Numbered from the stretch's first letter, positions 28,526 to 36,630 are shown. The stretch is 64,000 nt of DNA from Pseudomonadota bacterium (GCA_018896025.1 JAHIND010000009.1:1-64000), one strand, 5' to 3'. Program-made: numbers and translations. Notes: a model not told the origin generated them from the letters alone.

Positions 28526-28577
28526 AGTTACGTCGTTTCGGGTAGTTGTCGTTTATAAAGTGCATTCAGGCCCGCGG

Positions 28578-29870
28578 CTAGCTTCGACCCCATTCGGCGA
28601 TCAGGGAATAGTCTCTCGCCTTGAACGGCCTGCTGTATTGGTCTGCCAATTGTTTCATAAGCGGGTGGCGTGTGCACTGGCCCTTTTTATAGCAATCCTT
28701 GCAAGTGGTTTTGCCGCTGTTGCCAAGCTTGCCCACGCCGGCCGGCGAGCCCAGGCCGCCGGCCCTGAACACCGTTCCCAGGCCGTCCGGATCAAGCCAT
28801 ATGGCCAGGTGGCAATGCAAGGGCTCCACCTCCGCCCAGTCGCCCTCTTCAAGGGTGACCCGCCGCCAGACCTGGGCGCCGCGTTGGTTTATGAACTTGT
28901 ACCAAATTTGCAGGCATCCCTTGAGCACCCCGTATATCTCCACCATGGGCATGCCGTGCACATGCACGTCCTGCCCGTCCTTGGGCGTGAAAAAGCTCCA
29001 AGTGAAGCCGAGCCCTTGCTTTTGGTAAGGCAGGTAGGGATCGACCACCCGGAGATTGAAGGCGCGGTCGCCTACCTCCAGGATTTTTTGCAGCTGCGGA
29101 TCGCGCAAGACCCGGACGCCCGACCTGTTATGCGCCGCCCAGTGGCTGGCCAGGGCATTCATGGTGGGGGCCGGCCTTTGAGTAGAAAGGAGTTCGTACC
29201 AGGTTTCCCTTAAATGGTTGGCGATGGTTTTGACGTTGGGCTCCTTGGAGTTGGCGGCGATCTCCTCCAGGGTCCACCACTCGACCCCGCTGGGCAGGGC
29301 AGCCCACCCCTCGTCGGTGAGCGAAACGTCCACTGGATATAGGAACCAACTGTTCAAGGAATCCGCCCCTCCCGAGCCGCCCCCGTAGCCGCGGATCATG
29401 CTCAGTTCAGTCTCGGGAAAATAGCTGTCCTTGGGCAGGCCCAAGTCCCCGATCAAGGGGCGGCGCAGGGACTCGAAAAGATCCTCGCCGTCCCGCATCC
29501 TGGTGCAGGGGAAGGTCATGGAGCCGTTTTTTGACACCAACAAAAAGCGGGGTAGGCTCTCCCCCTCCGGTATCTCGCGCAGCAAGCAATACAACACGTG
29601 GACGGAGAGTGGGCTGGGTTTGGCGGTCACCATTTCCACCGCAGGCCTGGCTGGCGGGCCCGGCTTGGGGGCGGCGTGGGCCCCCTTCCTTGTTTTTGCC
29701 CTGGCCTCTTTCGCTGCGGGCTTGGCGGCCCCGCTCCTGGCGCTGGAAACCTCGGCCGCACCGGCTGCCTTCACGCCTTTTTTGGCCGCCGTTTTTCTTC
29801 CCGCCGCCGGGGCTGTCACCTTTGCCCGGGAAACGCCGGGCGCGCTTACGTTCTTCTTGGGCTTTTTCAT
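28578..29870 (-). CDS. Nudix-like plus cupin protein with histone-like tail
   Basis: A 430-residue protein that I cannot match to a named family. Residues 1-85 are Lys/Ala/Pro-rich, like histone H1 tails (AAGRKTAAKKGVKAAGAAEV). Residues about 88-210 follow a Nudix-like strand pattern, but the expected Nudix box reads DGEDLFESLRRPLIGDLGL and lacks the catalytic REUxEE glutamates. Residues about 295-365 form a cupin: HVHGMPMVEIYGVLKG, then EGDWAEVEPLHCHLAIW. Near the end C390-x2-C-x5-C-x2-H looks like a small metal site. It probably binds a metal and perhaps a nucleotide or sugar ligand. The long, hairpin-rich leader upstream may control it. Confidence 0.75.
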   Translation of the reverse strand: MKKPKKNVSAPGVSRAKVTAPAAGRKTAAKKGVKAAGAAEVSSARSGAAKPAAKEARAKTRKGAHAAPKPGPPARPAVEMVTAKPSPLSVHVLYCLLREIPEGESLPRFLLVSKNGSMTFPCTRMRDGEDLFESLRRPLIGDLGLPKDSYFPETELSMIRGYGGGSGGADSLNSWFLYPVDVSLTDEGWAALPSGVEWWTLEEIAANSKEPNVKTIANHLRETWYELLSTQRPAPTMNALASHWAAHNRSGVRVLRDPQLQKILEVGDRAFNLRVVDPYLPYQKQGLGFTWSFFTPKDGQDVHVHGMPMVEIYGVLKGCLQIWYKFINQRGAQVWRRVTLEEGDWAEVEPLHCHLAIWLDPDGLGTVFRAGGLGSPAGVGKLGNSGKTTCKDCYKKGQCTRHPLMKQLADQYSRPFKARDYSLIAEWGRS

Positions 29871-29934
29871 GGTCCCCTCCTCTAACCGCAGTTGAGATCA
29901 CTCCGGGTTAGGACGGAAACGATCCCAGCAGCAT

Positions 29935-30168
29935 AAGCGCCATGTCGGCGCTTCATCCCTCACGGCTCACCGTTGTCGGCGCATTCGCGCCCTTACAACC
30001 GGTAAAACCGGGTTGCCCTCCCCGATGCGCAACACCAGGGCAGGAGACCTAAGCCACGCGTGGCGCACTCCACGGGAGGGTTTGCCGCCAATGCGATTTA
30101 CGGGATTAAAAAGAAAACCATGCGGGATGATGCCCCGGCTAATCGAAAGACAGCGCTGTTTCGATTAG
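29935..30168. repeat. Array of consecutive hairpins and palindromes
   Basis: In order: AAGCGCC/GGCGCTT (29935-29953), ACGG/CCGT (29962-29973), GGCGC/GCGCC (29978-29991), CAACCGG/CCGGGTTG (29996-30015), the perfect 12-mer GCCACGCGTGGC (30053-30064), and CTAATCGAAA/TTTCGATTAG (30139-30168) with an inner CAGCGCTG. Such density suggests a structured RNA, probably read on the minus strand as the leader of the cupin-type gene. I recognise no known riboswitch; the strand is not proven. Confidence 0.5.
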
Positions 30169-30217
30169 TTTGACGATCTTGGGCCATGCCCGTATGGGGA
30201 TGGTCTGCGAAGCTACT

Positions 30218-30454
30218 TCATAAAAGAACAGATGAATCCAGGAGGCTATGCTCAGCTTCGACAGCCTGCATCAGTAGGTTTCCGACCCGCCTACCAATGC
30301 AAATGTCATATCCTAGTTGTGCCCACATCGACACAGCCTTGGAAAAGTCCTCCAGGTAACGGTCCTTCTTATGATTGAGTATGCCCACTGATGATAAGTT
30401 TGCGGTACAGGTATTTTTATAATATTTATCATTCTTCCCTCCGTCAAGTGGCAA
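30218..30454 (-). CDS. Doubtful small ORF
   Basis: A 78-codon frame whose later part (YLEDFSKAVSMWAQLGYDIC) looks protein-like. A better ribosome site (GGAGG before an ATG at about 30428) serves a different frame beginning MINIIKIPVPQTYHQW, which would join this one only through a frameshift. It may be a broken gene. No family recognised. Confidence 0.25.
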   Translation of the reverse strand: MPLDGGKNDKYYKNTCTANLSSVGILNHKKDRYLEDFSKAVSMWAQLGYDICIGRRVGNLLMQAVEAEHSLLDSSVLL

Positions 30455-30635
30455 GACCCGCCATTACCAAACCGCCACGCGGGGGGAGGCGCATCGGTGA
30501 TCCGGCGCCTTTGGTTCCCTTACCGCCAAAACCCGCACCGCGTGGTCTGGCCAAGGCCATGAAATTGGATTAATGTGCTCCGAGAAAAGGGGGCATGGGC
30601 AGCGCCGAACCGGCCTGCCGGGGGGACACAAATAC

Positions 30636-31643
30636 ATGCGAGGCGCCATGGGAATCATTAAGAAAAGTTGGGCGCTCTGCCTGGTTTTGGCCTTTTTGCT
30701 GGCCTCACCGGCGACGGCTCAAACCGCCGTCCAAAGCGCCGCCCGGAAGGCCCCAACCAAGTCCCAAATCGTCTGGTGCGTGGAGGCCAAGGTCAAGCGC
30801 TTGTTTGACAGCCACACCTCCTATGAGTTCGCCAACCCCTACCCTCCCCATCAATCGCCCCTGAGCCGCCTGGAGTTCGGACTTAACTCCTGGTGGGGCG
30901 GCCTGGAGGTTAGCCGCTGGACGCCGCAATGGTCGGTGAGCCTGGAGGCCATGCGCAACCTCACCAGCGGGGTGGACGGCATCCTGGCCGACTCCGACTG
31001 GACCAACGAGCAAGACACCCGCATGCGCGACATCTACTCCGAGTCCAACCTGCGCCTCAAGCCCAGCTATGACGTGCGCACCTCCCTGGATGTCTCGATG
31101 GCGGCCTGGCTGGGGCTGCCCAAGGGCCTGGACCTGCGCCCGGTGGGCGGGGTGCGCTGGCAGCGCTTCGACCTGATGGCCTTCGACGGCACCCAATGGG
31201 AGCTTCAGCCGGGCGGCTCGGTGCACACCACTCCCCTGCCCGGCGACGTGATCCACTTCAAACAGACCTACTGGCATTACTTCTTCGGCCTCAGGGCACA
31301 GTGGCAACCCCTGCTCGGGCAGCATCCCGGCTTCACGGTGACCGGCCAGGTGGATTATGCCTACGTCACGGGCTTCAACCAAGACCATCACCTGTTGCGC
31401 GCGGGCAACCGCATCACCGAGGAAAGCACCACCGGCCATGCCTGGCACGCGGCCCTGGCCCTGGAAGCCCCCTTGGGGCACGAGTTCTTTTTCGGGCTGG
31501 AGGCCGAATACATGACCATCGTGACCACCGGCAGCCACCGCTTGGTCAATGAGGCCTACGGCATGAACTACACCTGGGACAACCTGGCCAAGGTCTGGTC
31601 CCAGCAATGCAGCGTCATGGCCACCTTGCGCTACGCCTTCTAA
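30636..31643 (+). CDS. Omptin-family outer membrane aspartyl protease
   Basis: A secreted beta-barrel of 335 residues related to OmpT. It has a signal peptide (MGIIKKSWALCLVLAFLLASPATA) and a C-terminal Phe (ATLRYAF), as outer membrane barrels have. The two catalytic pairs of omptins appear conserved: D119-x-D121 in LADSDWTNEQD and D250-x-H252 in FNQDHHLLRAGNRIT. Strand spacing between them fits the family (KQTYWHYFFGLRAQW). ATG 30636 follows GGGGGG; ATG 30648 is also possible. Omptins cut between basic residues on the cell surface, often with LPS as cofactor; substrates here are unknown. CCGGCGG/CCGCCGG follows the stop and may end transcription. Confidence 0.78.
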   Translation: MRGAMGIIKKSWALCLVLAFLLASPATAQTAVQSAARKAPTKSQIVWCVEAKVKRLFDSHTSYEFANPYPPHQSPLSRLEFGLNSWWGGLEVSRWTPQWSVSLEAMRNLTSGVDGILADSDWTNEQDTRMRDIYSESNLRLKPSYDVRTSLDVSMAAWLGLPKGLDLRPVGGVRWQRFDLMAFDGTQWELQPGGSVHTTPLPGDVIHFKQTYWHYFFGLRAQWQPLLGQHPGFTVTGQVDYAYVTGFNQDHHLLRAGNRITEESTTGHAWHAALALEAPLGHEFFFGLEAEYMTIVTTGSHRLVNEAYGMNYTWDNLAKVWSQQCSVMATLRYAF

Positions 31644-31841
31644 CCGGCGGGCCGCCGGCCCCACCGGCAAACAACCATGCCCCTCCTCCAGCGCGGGCCG
31701 AGCCGCCCTGGCGTTCCCGTTCTGGCCCCAAACCCTGGGCGCCATCTCGTGGTGTTTGCTAAACCATATTGATTTATCGCCACTATTGTTCAATAGTGAT
31801 AGATCGTTGAGAGGTGTTTGAAACTCGTCTGAGGTTGCTGC

Positions 31842-33536
31842 ATGCCCCGCGTGTCGTTCATTCTAGCCTTGACGTCGGCGCTGCTGGTATTTCTCCTGTT
31901 CATCTGCAGCGCGGCCCCTGGGGCCGACCATCCGCCCACGGAGGTCGGTTTCTTGAAAGACACCACGGGCAGCATGGGCATAGTCCAAGCCACATCCGCC
32001 AACACCGCGCCCCTGTATCAAATCAAGCACACCAATCGCATGTCCTTGGGCTTTTGCCGCGATCCCCTGTGGGTGCGCATCCCCCTGGACCAAGCCCCGG
32101 CCCAGGGCAGGTGGGTGCTGGAAGTCGCCGCGCCCTGGATGGACCGGGTGGACCTGTACCTGCCCGACCCCCAAGGCGGTTGGCAAAGGCAATCCACCGG
32201 CCTGGAGCAGCCCCTGGCCAGCAACCGCCAGGGTGTGTTCGCCCTGAAGGCCCCGGCCGACTCTCCCCGCAGTGGTTATGCCTACTTGCGCCTGCAATCG
32301 GTGTTGTCGCTGAACGCCGGGCTGCGAATATGGTCCGAGGACGCCTTTGAGATAAACAACTCCACTGACACCTTCCTGTACGGTCTGCTCTACGGGGTGA
32401 TGGGGGCCATGGTTTTGATAAACCTCCTGGTGCTCCTGACCACCCGCGACCGAGCCTACCTGATGTACGTCCTGTACCTGCTCAGCATCATGGCCCACCA
32501 ATTCTGTCTGCAGGGCCAGATACTTTTCCTGCCCACCTGGGTGTGGCCCCTGGTGCCGTCCATCAGCCTGGTGGTGTCCGCCCTGGCGCTGTTTTTCGGC
32601 GCGGCGTTTTGCCGGGTGTTTCTCAACATCAAAAAGAATGCCCCCTTTGCCGACTACTTTTTGCGGGGATTCATGGCGGCCTCGCTGGTCCTGTTGGTCC
32701 TGGGTGTGGCCGGAGAAATCTGGTGGGGCACCTGGCTGGTGCACAGCCTGGCCCTGGTGGGCCCGCTGATCGGGATCTACGCCGGGTTCATGGCTCTGGC
32801 TAGGGGGTTCCGGCCCGCCCGTTTCTACCTGGTGGCCTGGGTGGTGCTGTTGTTCGGGGCCATGAGCTGGGGCGCCTGGAGCATGGGCGGGGAATTCCTG
32901 GTGCCGCTGCCCCGCTCCCTGATAACCATCGCCGCGGCCCTGGAGAGCGTGCTCTTGTCCCTGGCCCTGGCCGACCGCATAGGAGTCATACAGCGGGAGC
33001 GCAACGTGCTGGCCCAGCGCGAACGCCGTTACCGCCAATTGAGCACCACCGACGAGCTTACCGGCCTGTTCAACTCGCGCTATTTCAGGAGCAAGCTGGC
33101 CAGTGAAATCGTGCACGCCCACGAACTGGGCCATCCCTTAGGCCTGGTGCTCTTGGACGTGGACGACTTCAAGCGCTACAACGACACCTACGGGCACACC
33201 GAAGGCGACAAGGTTTTGGAAACCCTGGGCAGGCTCCTGCGCTCGGCGGTGCGCCCGGCGGATTCTCCCTGCCGCTATGGCGGCGACGAGTTCGCCATTC
33301 TGCTGCCCGGAGCCGACGCCGAAGCCTCGCGCGAGGTGTGCCGGCGCATCAGCGAAGCCCTGGCCCGTTGCGTGTTCCTGCCCGGAAACGGAGCCCGCGA
33401 GGTGGTTACCGCCAGCCTGGGCGCCACCCAAATTAAACCGGGCGATGACGCATACTCTTTGCTCAAGAGGGCGGACCGGGCGCTTTACCAGGCCAAGGAT
33501 ATGGGCAAAAATCAAACCGTGGGGCTATCAGCCTAA
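31842..33536 (+). CDS. 7TMR-DISM diguanylate cyclase
   Basis: Membrane-bound GGDEF protein of 564 residues. A signal peptide leads to a periplasmic 7TMR-DISMED2 beta-sandwich (about 40-170), then seven membrane spans (about 175-370), a short coiled coil (RERNVLAQRERRYRQLSTTD) and a GGDEF domain. The active site GGDEF is intact at 480-484, and the inhibitory I-site RPAD lies five residues before it, so it should make c-di-GMP under product feedback. The ligand of the outer domain is probably a carbohydrate or similar molecule. No EAL domain and no effector gene nearby. Confidence 0.92.
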   Translation: MPRVSFILALTSALLVFLLFICSAAPGADHPPTEVGFLKDTTGSMGIVQATSANTAPLYQIKHTNRMSLGFCRDPLWVRIPLDQAPAQGRWVLEVAAPWMDRVDLYLPDPQGGWQRQSTGLEQPLASNRQGVFALKAPADSPRSGYAYLRLQSVLSLNAGLRIWSEDAFEINNSTDTFLYGLLYGVMGAMVLINLLVLLTTRDRAYLMYVLYLLSIMAHQFCLQGQILFLPTWVWPLVPSISLVVSALALFFGAAFCRVFLNIKKNAPFADYFLRGFMAASLVLLVLGVAGEIWWGTWLVHSLALVGPLIGIYAGFMALARGFRPARFYLVAWVVLLFGAMSWGAWSMGGEFLVPLPRSLITIAAALESVLLSLALADRIGVIQRERNVLAQRERRYRQLSTTDELTGLFNSRYFRSKLASEIVHAHELGHPLGLVLLDVDDFKRYNDTYGHTEGDKVLETLGRLLRSAVRPADSPCRYGGDEFAILLPGADAEASREVCRRISEALARCVFLPGNGAREVVTASLGATQIKPGDDAYSLLKRADRALYQAKDMGKNQTVGLSA

Positions 33537-33666
33537 TGAGTTCCGCCATACAAACCAGGCTCCCGCTGGCCATTAAATCTCAATTTCATATTGATGCTAT
33601 GCGGAACGAGGACTTGCTATAGTCCTATTAGATATGTTCCCTTCAACCGCAAGAAGGAGCTTGCCC

Positions 33667-34665
33667 ATGATTGGAAAATGTCACCACTGTAAACTTTGGG
33701 GAGTGGTGCTGGTCCTGTCCGTTCTCCTGCTGGCCACTCCGGCCATGGCGGAGACCACCCTGGTTATGGGAACCGGATTGCCGGGGGGCAACTATTACAA
33801 GTTCGGCCAGTTGCTGGCCGATGCGGTCAACAAATACACCGCCCAAACCGGCATCCGCATAAAACCGCGGCCCACCGACGGCTCCATCAGCAACCTGAAA
33901 GGGCTACAGAACGGGGACTACCAGTTGGGCATCACCCAGGCGGATGCGGAATACATGGCCTGGAACGGTAAGGGCCACTGGGAAAAAAACGGCAAGTTCA
34001 AGGGCCTGCGCACCGTATATCAGCTTTACACCGAAGCGGTGACCTGCGTGGCCACCGTGGACTCGGGCATACGCACCTGCGCGGACTTTCGCGGAAAGCG
34101 GGTGGCCTTGGGCACCGAAGGTTCGGGCACCCATATCAATGCGTTGGAGGCCTTGTCCACCTGTTGGCTCAAGCCCTCGGACCTGGGCCAAGCCCTGTCC
34201 ATCAACCCGCCCCAAGCCGCGCAACTTATGACCCAGGGCAAACTTGACGCCTTTTTCTACACCGTGGGACACCCCAACAACCAATTGCGCAAGTTTATCG
34301 CCAACTACGGCCGTGCTTTCATGGTGCCTTTCGCCCCAACCAAGGCGATGACCGACCAAGCGCCCTATTATCAAAAGTACTTCCTCTGGACCAGCGATTA
34401 TCCTGGCCTGCGCAATCAAGGGATGAAGGTTGATACTTTTGGGATACCGAGCTTTTTGGTCACCACCGACAAAGTGCCGGACAAGGTCATTTATGAAATC
34501 GGCAGAATCTTTCTTAGCCAGTTGGAGTATTTCAAAAAAAATATGGCCCCCATGCGAGAGGTCGAGCTGCCTGAACGCAAAAGCAGCCGGGAATTGAACT
34601 GGGGGGTCAGCGCCCCGTTCCACGACGGGATGAAACGGCTCGCCAAGGAAAGAGGGATCAGGTAA
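33667..34665 (+). CDS. TAXI-family TRAP transporter solute receptor
   Basis: Periplasmic binding protein of 332 residues of the TRAP-associated extracytoplasmic immunogenic family. A signal peptide ends ATPAMA; the mature part opens TTLVMGTGLPGGNYYKFGQL, the usual first strand and loop of TAXI receptors. The start at 33667 has AAGGAG eight bases upstream; an in-frame ATG at 33634 has no such site. No TRAP permease (DctQM) gene lies beside it, so its membrane partner is elsewhere or it serves a sensory role, possibly with the cyclase upstream. Confidence 0.9.
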   Translation: MIGKCHHCKLWGVVLVLSVLLLATPAMAETTLVMGTGLPGGNYYKFGQLLADAVNKYTAQTGIRIKPRPTDGSISNLKGLQNGDYQLGITQADAEYMAWNGKGHWEKNGKFKGLRTVYQLYTEAVTCVATVDSGIRTCADFRGKRVALGTEGSGTHINALEALSTCWLKPSDLGQALSINPPQAAQLMTQGKLDAFFYTVGHPNNQLRKFIANYGRAFMVPFAPTKAMTDQAPYYQKYFLWTSDYPGLRNQGMKVDTFGIPSFLVTTDKVPDKVIYEIGRIFLSQLEYFKKNMAPMREVELPERKSSRELNWGVSAPFHDGMKRLAKERGIR

Positions 34666-34682
34666 AAGCCGGCGGGGCTTTT
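34664..34682 (+). terminator. Rho-independent terminator after the TAXI gene
   Basis: AAAAGCC-GGCGG-GGCTTTT: perfect 7-base arms around a 5-base loop, overlapping the stop codon and ending in a T-run. Confidence 0.7.
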
Positions 34683-34853
34683 GATCCGCAAGGGGGCATA
34701 ACGCTGCCCGTGGTCTAAATCCTTGCGGAATCCAAGGGAATGAATTTTCGCGCCGCCCGGGGCCAATCCGGTCACGGGCGGCGCTTTGTGCGCCCGGAGC
34801 CATGGCCGGAGTCTTACGCCCTTAAAATCTTTGGCAAGCCCGCGACAGGTTGG

Positions 34854-36026
34854 TTAGTGGCGCACCATCAGCGCCCGCACCGCCTCGTCCAGTCCGTCCA
34901 GGGTCAGGGGGAACATGGGGAAGACCTTGGCGATGGTGGAGATGGTGGGGTGCATCCAGGCCCGCTGGGGCATGGGGTTGAGCCACACGCAGTAGCGGAA
35001 ATGGTCGGCGATGCGCTGCAGCCAATCCAGGCCGGCTATCTCGTTGTGGTAGTAGTAGTCAATGGCGCCGCCCACGCTAACCAGTTCCGAGGGCGACATG
35101 AAGGCGTCGCCCACGATGATCACCTTGTAGTCGGCCCCCAGGTTGCGGATCAGGTTCCCGGTGGGCTCGCTCTCCGAGGTGTAGATGTCGGTGTAGATGT
35201 CCTGGTAGATGCAGTTGTGGAAGTAGTAGGCCTTCAGGTCCCGGAAGTGGGTCATCTGGTGGGCGGCGGAAAACAGGCGGTCGGCCAGGCGGGCGTAGGG
35301 ATTCATGGAGCCGCCCGAGTCCATCAAGAGCAGCACCCGCACCGTGTTCTTGCGCTCGCGGGTGAAGACCAACTCGATCTCGCCCGCTTCCTTGCAGGTC
35401 TTGTCGATGGTGGCCTCTATGTCCAGGTAGTCCTCCGGCCCTTCCTTGGCAAAGCGCCGCAGCTTCTTTAGGGCCATCTTCACCTGGCGCACGTCCAGGG
35501 TCACGTCGGTGCGGTAGTTCTTGAAGCGCCGCGCCGCAGCGATCTGCACCGCGCGGCCTCCGCCGCCCGGCCCGCCGATGCGGATGCCCGCCGGGTTGGC
35601 CCCGGAGTGGCCAAAGGGGCTGGTGCCTCCGGTGCCTATCCAGCGCCCTCCCCCGTCGTGGCGCTCATCCTGCTCTTGCAGGCGTTTTTCCAACTCCCTG
35701 AGCAGCTCCTCCAGATCCATCTGGCGGATCTTGGCCAACTCCTCCTCGGGCAGCTCCAGGCGGTTCAGGGGATCGTCCAGCCAGTCCAATATCTCCTGGC
35801 GGATGTCCGCCGGAAGCTCGGCATCCTTGAACACGTGGGCGAAGGCCTGGTCGTACTGGTCGTAAAAGGCCTCGGACTTGATGAGGATGGCCCGGGCCAT
35901 GTTGTAGAAGTCCACCAAGCTTTCCTGGGCGTGGCCCTTGTCCAGGGCCTCCATGAGGGTCATCCATTCGGTGACCGACACCGGCACCTTGAGGGCGCGC
36001 AGGGAATAGAACAGGTTCAGGAACAT
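34854..36026 (-). CDS. CoxE-like VWA-domain protein
   Basis: A 390-residue cytoplasmic protein. The N-terminal half is helical, with an acidic segment (about 85-125) and a Gly-rich linker (GIGTGG to GGGGR, about 135-165). The C-terminal half is a von Willebrand A domain with MIDAS segment LLLMDSGGSMNPY (DxGxS rather than the usual DxSxS) and later IIVGDAFMSPSEL. It closes an operon with a MoxR ATPase two genes upstream. MoxR-VWA pairs act as ATP-driven assembly or metal-insertion chaperones; the client here is unknown. Confidence 0.88.
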   Translation of the reverse strand: MFLNLFYSLRALKVPVSVTEWMTLMEALDKGHAQESLVDFYNMARAILIKSEAFYDQYDQAFAHVFKDAELPADIRQEILDWLDDPLNRLELPEEELAKIRQMDLEELLRELEKRLQEQDERHDGGGRWIGTGGTSPFGHSGANPAGIRIGGPGGGGRAVQIAAARRFKNYRTDVTLDVRQVKMALKKLRRFAKEGPEDYLDIEATIDKTCKEAGEIELVFTRERKNTVRVLLLMDSGGSMNPYARLADRLFSAAHQMTHFRDLKAYYFHNCIYQDIYTDIYTSESEPTGNLIRNLGADYKVIIVGDAFMSPSELVSVGGAIDYYYHNEIAGLDWLQRIADHFRYCVWLNPMPQRAWMHPTISTIAKVFPMFPLTLDGLDEAVRALMVRH

Positions 36027-36029
36027 CGG

Positions 36030-36629
36030 CTATCCCTTGGCGGCGGCATGGCCGCCGGTCAATTGCCCGTGCCGAAAGCACCCGGTGAGGTGGTCGTTGA
36101 CCATGCCCACCGACTGCATATGGGCGTACATGGTGGTGGGCCCCACGAAACCCATGCCCCGCTTTTTGAGGTCCTTGCTTATCGCCCGCGAGGTCTCGTC
36201 CTCGGCCGGTATCTGGCTTAGTTCGCGGTAGGCGTGTTGCACCGGCTGGTGGTCCACAAAGGCCCACATGTAGCGGTCAAAGGAGCCGAACTCTTTTTGC
36301 AGTTCCAGGAACACTCGGGCGTTCTTGATGACCGCCTTAATCTTGGCGCGGTTGCGCACTATGCCCGCGTCGGCCATCAGGGCCTCGATCTTGCCATCCC
36401 CGTAGGCCGCCACCTTGACCGGGTCGAAGCCGTCAAAGGCGGCCCGGAAGTTCTCCCGTTTGCGCAGGATGGTCAGCCAGCTTAGCCCGGCCTGGAAGCT
36501 CTCCAGCAGGAGCATCTCGAACAGCCGCCGGTCGTCGTGCAGGGGCACGCCCCATTCGCGGTCGTGGTAGTCGCGGTAAAGCGGGTCGTCGCCGCACCAG
36601 GGGCAGCGGGCCAGGGAATCCGGCTCCAC
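36030..36629 (-). CDS. tag: DNA-3-methyladenine glycosylase I
   Basis: A 199-residue base-excision repair enzyme that removes 3-methyladenine. The opening CPWCGDDPLYRDYHDREWGVP gives the Cys and His zinc ligands, and the C-terminal HLTGCFRH supplies the remaining His/Cys pair. The helix-hairpin-helix region and the conserved FQAGLSWLTILRKRENFRAAF are present. GTG start at 36629, one base after the MoxR stop. Its place between a MoxR ATPase and a VWA gene is unusual. Confidence 0.94.
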   Translation of the reverse strand: MEPDSLARCPWCGDDPLYRDYHDREWGVPLHDDRRLFEMLLLESFQAGLSWLTILRKRENFRAAFDGFDPVKVAAYGDGKIEALMADAGIVRNRAKIKAVIKNARVFLELQKEFGSFDRYMWAFVDHQPVQHAYRELSQIPAEDETSRAISKDLKKRGMGFVGPTTMYAHMQSVGMVNDHLTGCFRHGQLTGGHAAAKG

Positions 36630-36630
36630 C

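Larger units (their letters stand above)
22410..28560. mobile_element. Mu-like transposable element, early region only
   Basis: A block with the Mu order: repressor on plus, then on minus a Ner-like regulator, a small protein, MuA-like transposase, MuB-like ATPase and a helper, with ATGA overlaps. No lysis, head, portal or tail genes follow; ISL3 relics and the host sensor kinase come next. The right limit is placed near 28560, where repeat-rich AT-rich DNA gives way to GC-rich core. The left limit is unclear. Either a decayed prophage that lost its late genes, or a small transposon using Mu chemistry. Confidence 0.6.
27818..28577. other. Gene-free, repeat-rich end of the Mu-like region
   Basis: About 760 bp without a convincing gene; short frames in the first 380 bp show no recognisable product. 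The second half is AT-rich and full of short repeats, listed separately. It ends where GC-rich core coding begins and is the best candidate for the repressor-side end of the Mu-like element with its transposase sites. Confidence 0.55.
29871..30635. other. Leader and intergenic stretch with many hairpins
   Basis: About 765 bp between the divergent cupin-type gene and the omptin-like gene. The part next to the cupin-type gene (29935-30168) holds a row of strong hairpins. The part from 30218 to 30454 holds a doubtful small minus-strand frame. The rest shows nothing that I recognise. Confidence 0.5.

Noticed and set aside
29985..30090. Cobalamin or c-di-GMP riboswitch
   Set aside because: CAGGAGACCT and GGTTTGCCGCC recall parts of those families, but the other conserved blocks and their order are missing.
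33541..33610. GTTCCGC ... GCGGAAC inverted repeat as a terminator after the cyclase gene
   Set aside because: The arms are about 50 bases apart and no T-run follows; probably chance.
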